A DNA stretch of 64,000 bases from Pseudomonadota bacterium (GTDB lineage Bacteria > Myxococcota_A > Polyangia > Polyangiales > Polyangiaceae), in NCBI GenBank assembly GCA_023431345.1, contig JAEYWK010000160.1, forward strand, positions 1 to 64,000. The letters are read 5' to 3'. The notes under the pieces are model-generated. The model was given only the letters and a program-made list of their open reading frames with translations. It ran no database searches and had not been told where the DNA came from. A program made the translations under genes and the position numbers. Below are positions 17,260-25,797 of this stretch, one piece after another (within the stretch, counting starts at the first letter, position 1; every line of letters begins with the position of its first letter).

Positions 17260-17879
17260 GCGAATATCACTGTGAGCGCGCGACGAGCGCCCACGCCCCA
17301 GGGCTGCTCGCGCTGTTCGAGAGCGCGGGCAGCGGCTGCTACTGCAACTACTGGCACTTCCAGGGGGACAAGAACGCCTGGTTGGAGCGCTGCTTCGTGC
17401 AGCCGGAAGAGAACCGCCTCGCGCTGATCGCGCGCCTCGCGGCTCCGGAGCTCTGCGGCTTCGTCGCGCGCGAGCTTGGCGCCAGCGACGACGCCGAGAT
17501 TGTGGGATGGCTCAAGGTGGTCCCGAGCATGGCGGTGCCCCGCCTGTACGACCAGCGGGTGTACCGCCGCCTCCCCTACTTCGAAGCGCAGACGAGCGAG
17601 CAGCGCGAGCGCACCTACACCGTCGCCTGCATGTACGTGGCGGAGCGAGCGCGAGGACGCGGGCTCGCGAGCTCTCTGCTGAGCGCAGCGATCGCGGGCG
17701 CGCGTGACGCTGGCGGGCTCGCGCTCGAGGCGTTTCCACGCGGCGCGCCGAGCGACGGTGAGGCCGCGCTCCGGCCCGACGAAGTCTGGCTCGGCCCCGA
17801 GCGCTTGTACGTGAGCGCCGGCTTCCGCGCGGTCACTGACTTCCGCCCCTACCCCGTGCTCCGACTCGATCTCGCCTGA
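17256..17879 (+). CDS. GNAT-family N-acetyltransferase
   Basis: The 207-residue product shows the acetyl-CoA binding motif A (VAERARGRGLASSLL, R-x-x-G-x-G/A) in its second half and a preceding VACMYV strand. The N-terminal part carries a cysteine-rich CYCNYWHF motif found in a subgroup of uncharacterised GNATs. The C-terminal strand VSAGFRAVTDF is typical. Its ATG overlaps the gatA stop by four bases, so it is co-translated with gatCA. That position may be accidental or may point to a translation-related substrate. The substrate is unknown. Confidence 0.82.
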   Translation: MSEYHCERATSAHAPGLLALFESAGSGCYCNYWHFQGDKNAWLERCFVQPEENRLALIARLAAPELCGFVARELGASDDAEIVGWLKVVPSMAVPRLYDQRVYRRLPYFEAQTSEQRERTYTVACMYVAERARGRGLASSLLSAAIAGARDAGGLALEAFPRGAPSDGEAALRPDEVWLGPERLYVSAGFRAVTDFRPYPVLRLDLA

Positions 17880-17892
17880 CGCGGCGCTCGCC

Positions 17893-17954
17893 CGAGGCGA
17901 CGACCGAGGCGACGACCGAGGCGGAGCGCCCGAGGTGGCGGAGCGCCCGAGGTG
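17893..17954 (+). repeat. Compound short tandem repeat
   Basis: Two exact copies of the 12-base unit CGAGGCGACGAC (17893-17916) run through a partial third copy into two exact copies of a 17-base unit GCGGAGCGCCCGAGGTG (17921-17954). The array fills the gap between the GNAT stop and the histidine kinase promoter region. Confidence 0.8.
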
Positions 17955-17969
17955 AAGCGCCCCGGACCG

Positions 17970-18000
17970 TTGGACAACTCCCGGGAGAGAGAGATATGTT
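17970..18000 (+). promoter_or_regulatory. Candidate promoter of the histidine kinase gene
   Basis: TTGGAC (17970-17975) precedes an AT-richer GATATGTT (17993-18000) at 17 to 19 bases spacing. It is the only promoter-like element before the kinase gene. Weak evidence. Confidence 0.3.
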
Positions 18001-18045
18001 GATGAGGCTGTCCTTGGTGTGGCCAGGGGCGCGCGGCTCGTGCTC

Positions 18046-19800
18046 ATGGTCTCGCAGGCTCTCCGGCTCACACGTCTAGAAGTCTTCCAGGAGCTGTCCC
18101 AACGCTTGGCTGGCGAGTCGGCGGGCGGCTACCTGGGTGATTGCCTCGACGCGCTCATCGCCGGCACGGGTGCGCGCTCGGCGATCGCCTTCGCGGTCGA
18201 CGAGCGGCTCGAGCTGGTGGCCGATCGCGGCCTCGACGGCACGACGCGCTCGCTCTCCGCGCTGCTGCGCGGCGCGAGCGCGTTCGCCGAGCGCAGCCTA
18301 GCGACGCGCAAGCCAGTCAAGTCCGCCAACTTGCGGGTGGATCGCGACGGCGTCGACGACGCGGGCGAGTTCCTCGCCATGGGCGCGACCTGCGTGGTGG
18401 CGGTGCCGGTGCTCGACCTGCGCACGCCCATCGCGGCGCTGGTCTTGCTGCTGGCCGATTCGTCGAGCGTGGATCGGGAGTGCGTGTCGTTCGCGAGCAG
18501 CGTTGGCTGCTTGGCGGCCCTGCGGGCGCAGCGCGATCGGCGCGCCGACGCCAAGCTCTCGCACGAGCAGCACGACGAAACGGCCCACATGGTGAGCTTG
18601 GGGCTGCTGACCGCGACGGTGGCGCACGAGCTACGCGGACCGGCGGGGGCGCTCATCTTGCAACAAGAAGAGCTGAAGCGCCTCGTCGAGCAAATCGACC
18701 GGCTCGACGGTGGCGCCGACGCCGCGCTGGGTGAAGCCGTGTCCGAGCTGACCGAGCTGTCGACCGATATCGGCACCGCCGTTGCCCGCGTGCGCGACAC
18801 CGTCGAGCAGCTGAGCATGGTGAGCCGCCGCGAGCTGGCGCCCGAGCACGTCGACCTCGGCGAGGTCGTCGAGGAGTCGCTGAGCGTGGCCAAGCCGCAC
18901 CTCGAGCGGCGCGGCATCACGTTGATCACGACCTTCGACAGCGGCTGCTACACCATCGCGCGGCGCGACAACCTGGCCCAAGTGGTGCTGAACCTGGCGC
19001 TGAACGCGATGGACGCCTGCCAGGCCTCTCCGCAACCCGAGGTCGCGGTGCGCGTGCTCGAAGCGGGCGAGCACGTGGCGCTGATCGTCGAAGACAACGG
19101 CCCCGGCGTGCCCGCGCACGCGATTCCGCACATCTTCAAGCCGTTTTACACGACGAAGGAGCGCGGCGCCGGCACGGGGCTCGGGCTCAAGATTTGCGCC
19201 GACGTGGTGAGCGCTCACGGCGGGCACATCGAGGTTCACGAGCGGCCGGGCGGCGGCGCCTCCTTCCACGTGTTGCTCCCGCGCGCGCGCGAAGACAGCG
19301 GCCTGCTGGCGCTGCCGCTTCCGGTGCCGGTGCGCCCAGCGGTCACGCCCGTGCGCCGCAAGCAGGTGCTGGTCGTCGATGACGATCCGATATTTTCCCG
19401 CACGATCCGCCGCTCGCTGAAGCCGCACGACGTCAAGACGTGCGCCGCCGCCTCCGAAGCGCAAGCGCTGCTGGCAGATCCGGCCTACACCCCCGACCTC
19501 GTCTTGTGCGACGTGTTCTTACCCGGCGCCAACGGCAACCTGCTGCACGCGCGCGTCGCCAAGCAGCGCCCGGAGGTGGCTCGCCGCTTCGTCTTCGTCA
19601 CCGGCGGTGCGCTGGGTAAGGAGGAAGCGGAGTACCTCAAGGCCTCTGGCTGCACGACCATGTTCAAGCCCGTCGAGCTCAAGAGCCTGCTCGAGCTGCT
19701 GGAAGACGCGCACCCGGAGTCGGGGGCGCCCAACACCGTGAAGACGTTGCAGCAGGCCCCGCCCTCGTCGTCGGAGCGGACGCCGAGGAGTTTTAGGTGA
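18046..19800 (+). CDS. Hybrid histidine kinase (GAF-like, HisKA, HATPase, receiver)
   Basis: The ATG at 18046 gives 584 residues; a GTG at 18019 would add nine. The N-terminal 170 residues look like a GAF sensor domain (ARSAIAFAVDERLELVADRG, then VVAVPVLDLRTPIAALVLLLAD). The H-box is TATVAHELRGP with the phospho-accepting His194. The ATP-binding domain follows: N-box NLALNAMDA, G1 VEDNGPGVP, the FKPFYTTKERGAGTGLGL region. The C-terminal receiver starts with VLVVDDDP and has its phosphoryl aspartate at D489 (VLCDVFLPG), with a conserved lysine in MFKPVEL. No membrane segments, so it is cytosolic. Its output partner is not adjacent. Confidence 0.92.
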   Translation: MVSQALRLTRLEVFQELSQRLAGESAGGYLGDCLDALIAGTGARSAIAFAVDERLELVADRGLDGTTRSLSALLRGASAFAERSLATRKPVKSANLRVDRDGVDDAGEFLAMGATCVVAVPVLDLRTPIAALVLLLADSSSVDRECVSFASSVGCLAALRAQRDRRADAKLSHEQHDETAHMVSLGLLTATVAHELRGPAGALILQQEELKRLVEQIDRLDGGADAALGEAVSELTELSTDIGTAVARVRDTVEQLSMVSRRELAPEHVDLGEVVEESLSVAKPHLERRGITLITTFDSGCYTIARRDNLAQVVLNLALNAMDACQASPQPEVAVRVLEAGEHVALIVEDNGPGVPAHAIPHIFKPFYTTKERGAGTGLGLKICADVVSAHGGHIEVHERPGGGASFHVLLPRAREDSGLLALPLPVPVRPAVTPVRRKQVLVVDDDPIFSRTIRRSLKPHDVKTCAAASEAQALLADPAYTPDLVLCDVFLPGANGNLLHARVAKQRPEVARRFVFVTGGALGKEEAEYLKASGCTTMFKPVELKSLLELLEDAHPESGAPNTVKTLQQAPPSSSERTPRSFR

Positions 19801-19856
19801 TCGGCGACCGCTGCGCTCCGCGGCCGAGCTCGTGACCCAGCTGCTGCTCGCGCCGC

Positions 19857-21530
19857 CTACGTCGAGCCCTGCGTCCACGCCCAGCCGGGGGCGTTGAGGA
19901 GGCCGAGGCTGAGGCCGAGGAAGACGCCGCGGAGGATTTCGGCGGGCTCGGCCATGCCGGAGGCGGCGAGGGCGCCGCCGAGCTCGTCGAGGGAGCGCTT
20001 GTGCGGGGCTTGCTCGATGGCGCGGCGCTCGCCGAGGCTGAGGCCGAACTCGGACGGATCTCGGCGCAGCGAAGAGCCGCGGTGCAGCGGCAGGCGGCGG
20101 ATGGGCGAGAGCCAAGCCGCGACCTCGTTGACGGTGAAGCGCTCGCGCACGATGCGGCTCACCACCGGCAAGATGGAGATGCGCTGCATGTGCACGGGGT
20201 GATCGACGCGCGTCGCGGTGAACGTGAGCGTGCCGTCGCCGAACGCGAACAAGCCGCGCAGCTGCATCTCGGCGCCGCTGCCGTGCGGGGCCACGAGCTT
20301 GCCGTCCTCGAACGCCAGCCGCAGCTCGCCGTGGGTACCTTCGACGTGTAGCTCGCCGGTCTCGCCGTTGAGCGCGATCGAGAACGCCAGCGCCGGCAGC
20401 TCGGGCCGCACCAGCGCGCGCCGGAAAGGCAGGCCCGGCATCGGCGCCGCCGGCACGCTGTGCCGCGGGGGCGGCGGGGCGGCGGTCGTGGGCCGCAGCA
20501 CGGGGCGCTGCGCCTCCAGCTTGGCCGGTGGCGGCAGCGTCGTCTCGGTCGCGTGGTGCAGGCGCGTCACCTCGTGGGTGCCGCTGCGCGAGGGCAGCAC
20601 GCCCAGCGCCGACAGCCAGGGCACGAGCTCGGAGTCGTCGAGCGAGATCTGCGAAGCTTGCGCGAGGCGGCGCAGCGCCGCCGCGAACTCTTGCGCCGAG
20701 CTGAAGCGAGCTGCCGGCGCTTTGGCGAGCGCTTTTTGCAGCATTTCGTGCACGGCGGGCGTCAAATCAGCGCCGTAGCGGTCGAGCGCCGACAAGTCGG
20801 CTTCGTAGATCTTGGTCAGGATGTCGAACTCGTTTTGGCCCGAGAACAGCGGGCGGGCGATCAGCATCTCCGACAAGATGATGCCAACCGTGAACAGATC
20901 GCTCCGTGGGTCGACCTCGATGCCCATCACCTGCTCGGGTGACATGTAGCCGACCTTGCCCTTGAGCTCGCCGGGGTAGGTGCGCCGGTCGACGTAGGCG
21001 CTGCGCACGATGCCGAAGTCCGCCAGCTTCACGTCGCCCGCGCGGCCGATCAGTACGTTGCCCGGCGAGACGTCGCGGTGCACGATGTGCAGCGGGTTAC
21101 CGTTCTCGTCGCAGGCGTCGTGAGCGAAGGACAGCCCGCTCAGGACCTCGTGAGCGATGAACAGCGCGGCCCCGAGCGGGAAGCGCTCGCGTCGCCCCGA
21201 CACGTAACGCAGCAGCTTGGCGAGGGAGACGCCTTCGACGTACTCCATCGCCATGAACAGCTCGCCCTGGCTCTCGCCGAAATCGATGACTTGGACGATG
21301 TTGGGGTGACAGAGCGGCGCCGAGATGCGCGCCTCGTCGCAGAACATGGCCACGAAGCGGGCGTCTTGCGCGAGCTCGGGCAAGATGCGCTTCAGCGCTA
21401 CCTTCTTGGCGAAGCCGTGCGGCCCTGCGCGGTAGGCCACGAACACTTCGGCCATGCCGCCGAGCCCCAGCCGTTCGCCGAGCTCGTACGGGCCGAGCAG
21501 CGTGCGCGCCGGCCGTGGCTTGCTTTGCAT
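19857..21530 (-). CDS. Ser/Thr protein kinase with C-terminal DUF4388-like region
   Basis: The 557-residue protein has an N-terminal kinase domain (about residues 14-290): GLGGMAEVF loop, KKVALKRIL lysine, DFG and MSPEQ. The catalytic loop reads HRDVSPGN, so the usual lysine two residues after Asp is serine. This variant is common among myxobacterial kinases and need not abolish activity. After a Pro-rich linker, residues from about 380 resemble the DUF4388/PatA N-terminal module (GETGELHVEG, GELRLAFEDGKLV, LFAFGDGTLTF), which is linked to signalling proteins in these bacteria. No membrane segment is visible. It converges on the histidine kinase gene and diverges from the epimerase gene at 21618. 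Confidence 0.88.
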   Translation of the reverse strand: MQSKPRPARTLLGPYELGERLGLGGMAEVFVAYRAGPHGFAKKVALKRILPELAQDARFVAMFCDEARISAPLCHPNIVQVIDFGESQGELFMAMEYVEGVSLAKLLRYVSGRRERFPLGAALFIAHEVLSGLSFAHDACDENGNPLHIVHRDVSPGNVLIGRAGDVKLADFGIVRSAYVDRRTYPGELKGKVGYMSPEQVMGIEVDPRSDLFTVGIILSEMLIARPLFSGQNEFDILTKIYEADLSALDRYGADLTPAVHEMLQKALAKAPAARFSSAQEFAAALRRLAQASQISLDDSELVPWLSALGVLPSRSGTHEVTRLHHATETTLPPPAKLEAQRPVLRPTTAAPPPPRHSVPAAPMPGLPFRRALVRPELPALAFSIALNGETGELHVEGTHGELRLAFEDGKLVAPHGSGAEMQLRGLFAFGDGTLTFTATRVDHPVHMQRISILPVVSRIVRERFTVNEVAAWLSPIRRLPLHRGSSLRRDPSEFGLSLGERRAIEQAPHKRSLDELGGALAASGMAEPAEILRGVFLGLSLGLLNAPGWAWTQGST

Positions 21531-21617
21531 AGAGCCTTGAGAATAGCGCGAAAGCCCTCCCCAATTCTCGAAAAAATCAAGACCAATCGCGGCGCCGAAT
21601 GGACTACGGTTTTCGAA

Positions 21618-22673
21618 GTGAGCGAGGAGCGCACATCACCCCACTCGATTCGTAAGACCAGCGGCGGCGTCTTACGAACTTCAGGAAAACGGCGCGTCGT
21701 CGCGATTACGGGCGCGTCGACCTTCTTAGGACTCAATTTGATTGGCCTCTTGGAAGACGACCCGCGCGTCGCCAAGATCGTGTGTCTAGACACCACACCG
21801 CCCCCTACTGCGGGCCAGAAGTCGCGCTTCTACGAGCTCGATTTGGTCCACCCCGCCGCTGAGGAGCGCCTGTCGGAGGTGCTGGCGGCCGAGACGGTCG
21901 ACACCGTCGTTCACCTGGGTCTCCTCGAGTCCCCCACCAGGGAGACGAGCTACGGTCACGAGCTCGAAGGCGTCGGCACCATGCAGGTGCTGAACGCCTG
22001 CCGCCGGGCGCGCACGCACAAGCTGATCGTTCGCAGCTTCACCTGGCTGTACGGCGCGCGCGCGACGAACCCCGCCTTCTTGTCGGAGAAGCACGCGCTG
22101 CGGGCCCACGCTCACGACCCCTTCTTTCAAGACAAGCTGGCGGTCGAAGAGCAGCTGTTGCGCTTCCGAAAGCCGGGCCAGGGCCGCATCGTCACCGTGC
22201 TGCGCACGGCTCCGATCATGGGGCCCAGCGCCGACAACTTCGTCACGCGCTACCTGCGCCTGGCGCGAGTGCCCACCGTGCTCGGTTTCGATCCGCTGTG
22301 GCAGTTCCTGCACGAAGCGGACGCGGTGTCGGGCCTGAAGCTGGCCGTCGATCGCGACGCTCACGGCGTGTTCAACCTCGCGAGTGATGGAGTGCTGCCG
22401 CTCAGTATGGCCATCCGCCTGGTGGGGCGAAGGCGCCTCGCGCTCCCGCGCGCGCTGCTCCGCCCCACGCTCGGCGCGCTGTGGCTGAGCAAGCGCGGTG
22501 ACTCGCCGCCCTCGGTGCTCGACTACCTCCAGTATGCGTGCGTCGCCGACGGCTCCCTCGCCAAGAGCCGCCTGGGCTTCGTGCCCGTATTCACGAGCCG
22601 TGAGGCGCTCAGCGATTTTGCTTCGGCCGAACAACTGCGTGAAGCCAAGCTGCTCTCGGAGACTCCCGCGTGA
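21618..22673 (+). CDS. NAD-dependent epimerase/dehydratase-like extended SDR
   Basis: The likely start is a GTG at 21618, since any upstream start would run into the divergent kinase gene; this gives 351 residues. The cofactor loop is TGASTFLGLNL (residues 31-41), and D(L)VHPAAEE, VDTVVHLG and SFTWLYG follow as in extended SDRs. At the usual Tyr-x3-Lys site the sequence is FFQDK, with Phe169 in place of Tyr and Lys173 kept. The typical chemistry may therefore be altered or lost. The stop overlaps the GTG of the acyltransferase gene. The same pairing of a GalE-like protein and a PlsC-like enzyme is known in mycobacteria (Rv0501/Rv0502 from memory). Confidence 0.82.
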   Translation: MSEERTSPHSIRKTSGGVLRTSGKRRVVAITGASTFLGLNLIGLLEDDPRVAKIVCLDTTPPPTAGQKSRFYELDLVHPAAEERLSEVLAAETVDTVVHLGLLESPTRETSYGHELEGVGTMQVLNACRRARTHKLIVRSFTWLYGARATNPAFLSEKHALRAHAHDPFFQDKLAVEEQLLRFRKPGQGRIVTVLRTAPIMGPSADNFVTRYLRLARVPTVLGFDPLWQFLHEADAVSGLKLAVDRDAHGVFNLASDGVLPLSMAIRLVGRRRLALPRALLRPTLGALWLSKRGDSPPSVLDYLQYACVADGSLAKSRLGFVPVFTSREALSDFASAEQLREAKLLSETPA

Positions 22674-24115
22674 CCCGCAAGGACAAGAAGCTAGACAAGA
22701 CGCCCGCGCGCGCCGCCAGCGACGCGGGCGCCAAGAAGCGCAAGGGCGAAACGGCCGACGTCTTGCGCGTTCGCTCGCGCAGCGAGGCACCCCGCAAGGG
22801 CAAGTCGAAGAAGCGAGGCAAACACCGGCTCGAAAGCGCGACGCCGCCCGTCGTGGCGCCGGCCGAGCCCGAGCCCGCGCCCGCGCCCGCTGAGCCCACC
22901 CGACCGCTCGACGCCGAGGTGCTGCCTCACGTCGATCTCGAGGGCGCGAGCTATGACCTCACCGCCGACGATGAGCTGAGCGCGGACGCCCCCGAGCTCG
23001 GCATCGGCTCGCGCATCGTTCCGCCCACCGTGCGCTTCGAGGACGACGCGCTCGACAGCGACAGCGACAGCGATAGCCTCGCCCCCGCCGCGATGAGCGG
23101 GGACGTCGAAGCGCAAATCCGCGCGCTCGAAGCTCGCCTCGACGGCTTGATCCACGGCGCCGCGCGGCCCGAGGCGTCGCCGCCCGTCAGCCTGCGCCCG
23201 CTCGACGCCGAACCGCCTTCGCGCGACGACGGCGAGACGCCGGAGAGCGCCGAAGCCATCGCGGTCGAGAACGTGGCCGAGCTCGCCGGCAGCCAGTATT
23301 ACGTTCAGAAGTGGGGTCGCAAGGGCCTGCGGGCGCGCGCGGAAGAGGTCGATGAGTTCGGGCTGGATCGCAGCTTCGACGCGAAGCTCCGCCCCGTGCT
23401 CGACTTCGCCTACAAGCGCTATTTTCGCATTCAGACCGAGGGCATCGAGAACGTGCCGAGCGAAGGGCGAGCGGTCGTCGTCGGCAATCACTCCGGCTCG
23501 ATACCCATCGACGGCTTGATGCTGCGCACGGCCCTGCGCGTGGATCACCCTGCGGGCCGCGATCTGCGCTGGCTCGCCGAAGACTTCTTGTTTTACCTGC
23601 CGTTCGCGGGCGTCTTCATGAACCGCGCTGGCGCCGTGCGCGCCTGCCAAGAGAACGCGGAGCGGCTCCTGTCGCGTGACAACTTGATCGCGGTGTTCCC
23701 CGAGGGCGTTCAGGGCATCCGTAAGCTCTTTCGCGATCGCTACCGCCTGCAGCGCTTCGGGCGAGGCGGCTACATCCGTTTGTGCCTGCGCACGCGCGCG
23801 CCGCTCATTCCCTGCGCCATCATCGGCGGCGAAGAGTCGAGCCCGCTGCTCTACCGCTTCGACGCGCTGGCGGATCTGCTGCGCATCCCGTACCTGCCCG
23901 TAACTCCGACGTTCCCGGCGCTGGGCGCCCTCGGGCTCGTGCCCGCGCCGACGAAGTGGCGCATCAAGTTCGCGGAGCCGATTCGCTTCGACAACTACGG
24001 GCCGGAAGCCGCCGACGACGACCTGCTCGTCGGGCGCCTCTCGGAGCGCGTTCGCAGCACGATTCAAAGCATGCTCGATAGCGGCCTCCAACAGCGCCGT
24101 AGCGTCTGGTTCTGA
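22670..24115 (+). CDS. Lysophospholipid acyltransferase-like protein with long disordered N-terminus
   Basis: The 481-residue product starts at a GTG that overlaps the epimerase stop (GTGA). Residues 1-60 are Lys/Arg-rich, and 60-210 are acidic and Pro/Ala-rich with a DSDSDSDS tract, so the first 210 residues are probably disordered. The acyltransferase domain follows: VVVGNHSGSIPIDG (His274 with Asp seven residues on, a spaced variant of HX4D), FMNRAGAVRA, and VFPEGVQG, as in 1-acylglycerol-3-phosphate acyltransferases. Family members transfer acyl groups to glycerolipids at the inner face of the membrane. The coupling with the SDR upstream suggests a shared lipid-modifying role, but the substrate is unknown. 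Confidence 0.85.
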   Translation: MTRKDKKLDKTPARAASDAGAKKRKGETADVLRVRSRSEAPRKGKSKKRGKHRLESATPPVVAPAEPEPAPAPAEPTRPLDAEVLPHVDLEGASYDLTADDELSADAPELGIGSRIVPPTVRFEDDALDSDSDSDSLAPAAMSGDVEAQIRALEARLDGLIHGAARPEASPPVSLRPLDAEPPSRDDGETPESAEAIAVENVAELAGSQYYVQKWGRKGLRARAEEVDEFGLDRSFDAKLRPVLDFAYKRYFRIQTEGIENVPSEGRAVVVGNHSGSIPIDGLMLRTALRVDHPAGRDLRWLAEDFLFYLPFAGVFMNRAGAVRACQENAERLLSRDNLIAVFPEGVQGIRKLFRDRYRLQRFGRGGYIRLCLRTRAPLIPCAIIGGEESSPLLYRFDALADLLRIPYLPVTPTFPALGALGLVPAPTKWRIKFAEPIRFDNYGPEAADDDLLVGRLSERVRSTIQSMLDSGLQQRRSVWF

Positions 24116-24174
24116 GCCAGCGCGCCGCCCATGCTCCCCAAGTCGGGCCTGGTCAGCCGCTCGAGAAGAAGCCG

Positions 24175-25068
24175 ATGACAGTGCGTTCCGGAGTAGCCGT
24201 GGTGGACAAGCCGCGCGGCGTCACCAGCCACACGGTGGTGGCGCAGGCGCGGCGCTTGTTCGGCCGCAAAGACGTCGGACACGCCGGCACGCTGGATCCG
24301 ATGGCGACGGGGGTGCTGCTCCTGCTGGTCGGGCAGGCCACCAAGCTGTCCGGCTACCTCACGGCTGACTCGAAGCGCTACGCGGCGCAGATCAGCTTTG
24401 GACGAGCGACCACCACCCTCGACGCAGAGGGCGAGACCACGGCCGAGGCCGAGCCGTCCCCCGAACAGCTGACCCAGGGCCGGGTGGAAGCAGCTCTCGA
24501 GGCCGAGCGAGCGCGCACGGAGCAGGTGCCGCCCGCCGTCAGCGCGATCAAGGTCCAGGGCGAGCGCGCGTACCACCTCGCCCGCCAAGGCAACGCGCCC
24601 GAGCTTTCGCCCCGCGCCGTGCGGGTCCTGGGGCTCACGCTGAAGGAGCTCGCTCCCCCCTTGCTCGAGTGCGAGCTGTGGGTGTCGAAGGGTTACTACG
24701 TGCGCTCGCTGGCGCGCGATCTGGGCGAGCGCCTCGGGCTGCCTGCGCACCTCTCCGGCCTGCGACGGCTGGCGAGCGGCCCTTTTCGGATCGAGCAGGC
24801 GTGCGCCTGGCCCGCGCCCCAGCCGCCGCCGCTGCTAGGCCTGGCCGAGGCCGCCGCGTCCGTGCTGCCGGCCTGTCGCCTCACGGCCGACGCCGTGACG
24901 CGCGCACGGCAAGGCAAGCCGCTGTCACCGGCCGATTTCACCGAGCTGCCGAGCGAAGCTCCCGACCAGCTCGGGGCGTGGCTCACCCCTGAAGGTGAGC
25001 TCGTCGCCATCGGCAGCGCAGCCGGTGAGCTACGTGTCGTGCGCGGCTTCAACGCCGAGCCGGCCTGA
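24175..25068 (+). CDS. truB: tRNA pseudouridine(55) synthase
   Basis: The 297-residue enzyme makes pseudouridine 55 in the T-loop of tRNAs. The catalytic Asp41 lies in GHAGTLDPMATGVLL, the TruB signature. VVDKPRGVTSH at the start, SKRYAAQISFG, and PPAVSAIKVQGERAYHLAR are also diagnostic. The C-terminal extension resembles the PUA-like or TruB-C domain. An AGAAG ribosome site lies before the ATG. It stands alone here, without the rbfA or rpsO neighbours common in other bacteria. Confidence 0.96.
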   Translation: MTVRSGVAVVDKPRGVTSHTVVAQARRLFGRKDVGHAGTLDPMATGVLLLLVGQATKLSGYLTADSKRYAAQISFGRATTTLDAEGETTAEAEPSPEQLTQGRVEAALEAERARTEQVPPAVSAIKVQGERAYHLARQGNAPELSPRAVRVLGLTLKELAPPLLECELWVSKGYYVRSLARDLGERLGLPAHLSGLRRLASGPFRIEQACAWPAPQPPPLLGLAEAAASVLPACRLTADAVTRARQGKPLSPADFTELPSEAPDQLGAWLTPEGELVAIGSAAGELRVVRGFNAEPA

Positions 25069-25077
25069 CAGCCTCGG

Positions 25078-25716
25078 TCAGCGCACGACCACCTCAGCGC
25101 TGAGGCCGCGCCGTTCGAGCCGCGACCGCAAGCGCTCGACCATGCCGGCCGCGCTCGTGTCCGCGGGCAGGCTGAGCTCCACGGAGACCTGCCCCGCCTC
25201 CGCCACCACCAGCAGCTCGGCCCCGGCGAAGCGCCCCTCAGCGATGTCGATGCGCGCGACTCCGCGGCGCTGATCGCCGCCGAGGGCCACCCGCTTCACC
25301 CAGCGCTCCATCAAGCTCGACAGCTCCGGGGTCGGCTGCGGCGCGGCCACGGCGACCGAAGCCGGAGCGACGACCGTCTCCCCCGTCATCGGGCCGAGGA
25401 CGGCTAGCCACTCCGCGAGATCCAGCTCTCGCCCTGCCGGGCTCGACGGCTCGTCGGCGGCAACCACTCCCGGCCGCCCGTCCGTTTCAGGTATTTCACG
25501 CCCGGGCAGCGAGGGCCGCCTGGGGGCACCGTCCATCATTTCGGGCCCCACGAGAGGCGCCTCGGTCGCCGCCGTTCGACGGCGCAAAACGGAGCTAAAT
25601 AGTTCGTTGTTTCCGGCAGTTGGAACCAGCCGAACCTGACCCGCGACGGCCCGATCCGGCCGGTGGGTTGAAGGCGCGGACGACACGGGTTGCACCATGT
25701 AGGTCTGTTCGGTCAC
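25078..25716 (-). CDS. Hypothetical protein with FliK/SctP-like C-terminal segment
   Basis: The 212-residue protein is not recognised with certainty. The first 120 residues are low-complexity and proline-rich, likely disordered. The last 75 form an alpha/beta segment: GVARIDIAEGRFAGAEL, VVAEAGQVSVELSLP, then MVERLRSRLERRGLSAEVVV. Pattern and placement resemble the C-terminal domain of flagellar hook-length protein FliK or the type III secretion needle-length regulator SctP, where a strand-strand-helix-strand unit ends the protein. No secretion or flagellar gene is nearby, so the match is tentative. It converges on truB with 9 bases between stops. Confidence 0.5.
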   Translation of the reverse strand: MTEQTYMVQPVSSAPSTHRPDRAVAGQVRLVPTAGNNELFSSVLRRRTAATEAPLVGPEMMDGAPRRPSLPGREIPETDGRPGVVAADEPSSPAGRELDLAEWLAVLGPMTGETVVAPASVAVAAPQPTPELSSLMERWVKRVALGGDQRRGVARIDIAEGRFAGAELLVVAEAGQVSVELSLPADTSAAGMVERLRSRLERRGLSAEVVVR

Positions 25717-25797
25717 CGGGAGCGCGGGTTGCGTCCCTCCGCTACCGTCCGCTAAGAACTCCTGACAAGGAGGCCCGGCCCCGCCCGGGCATCGGAT

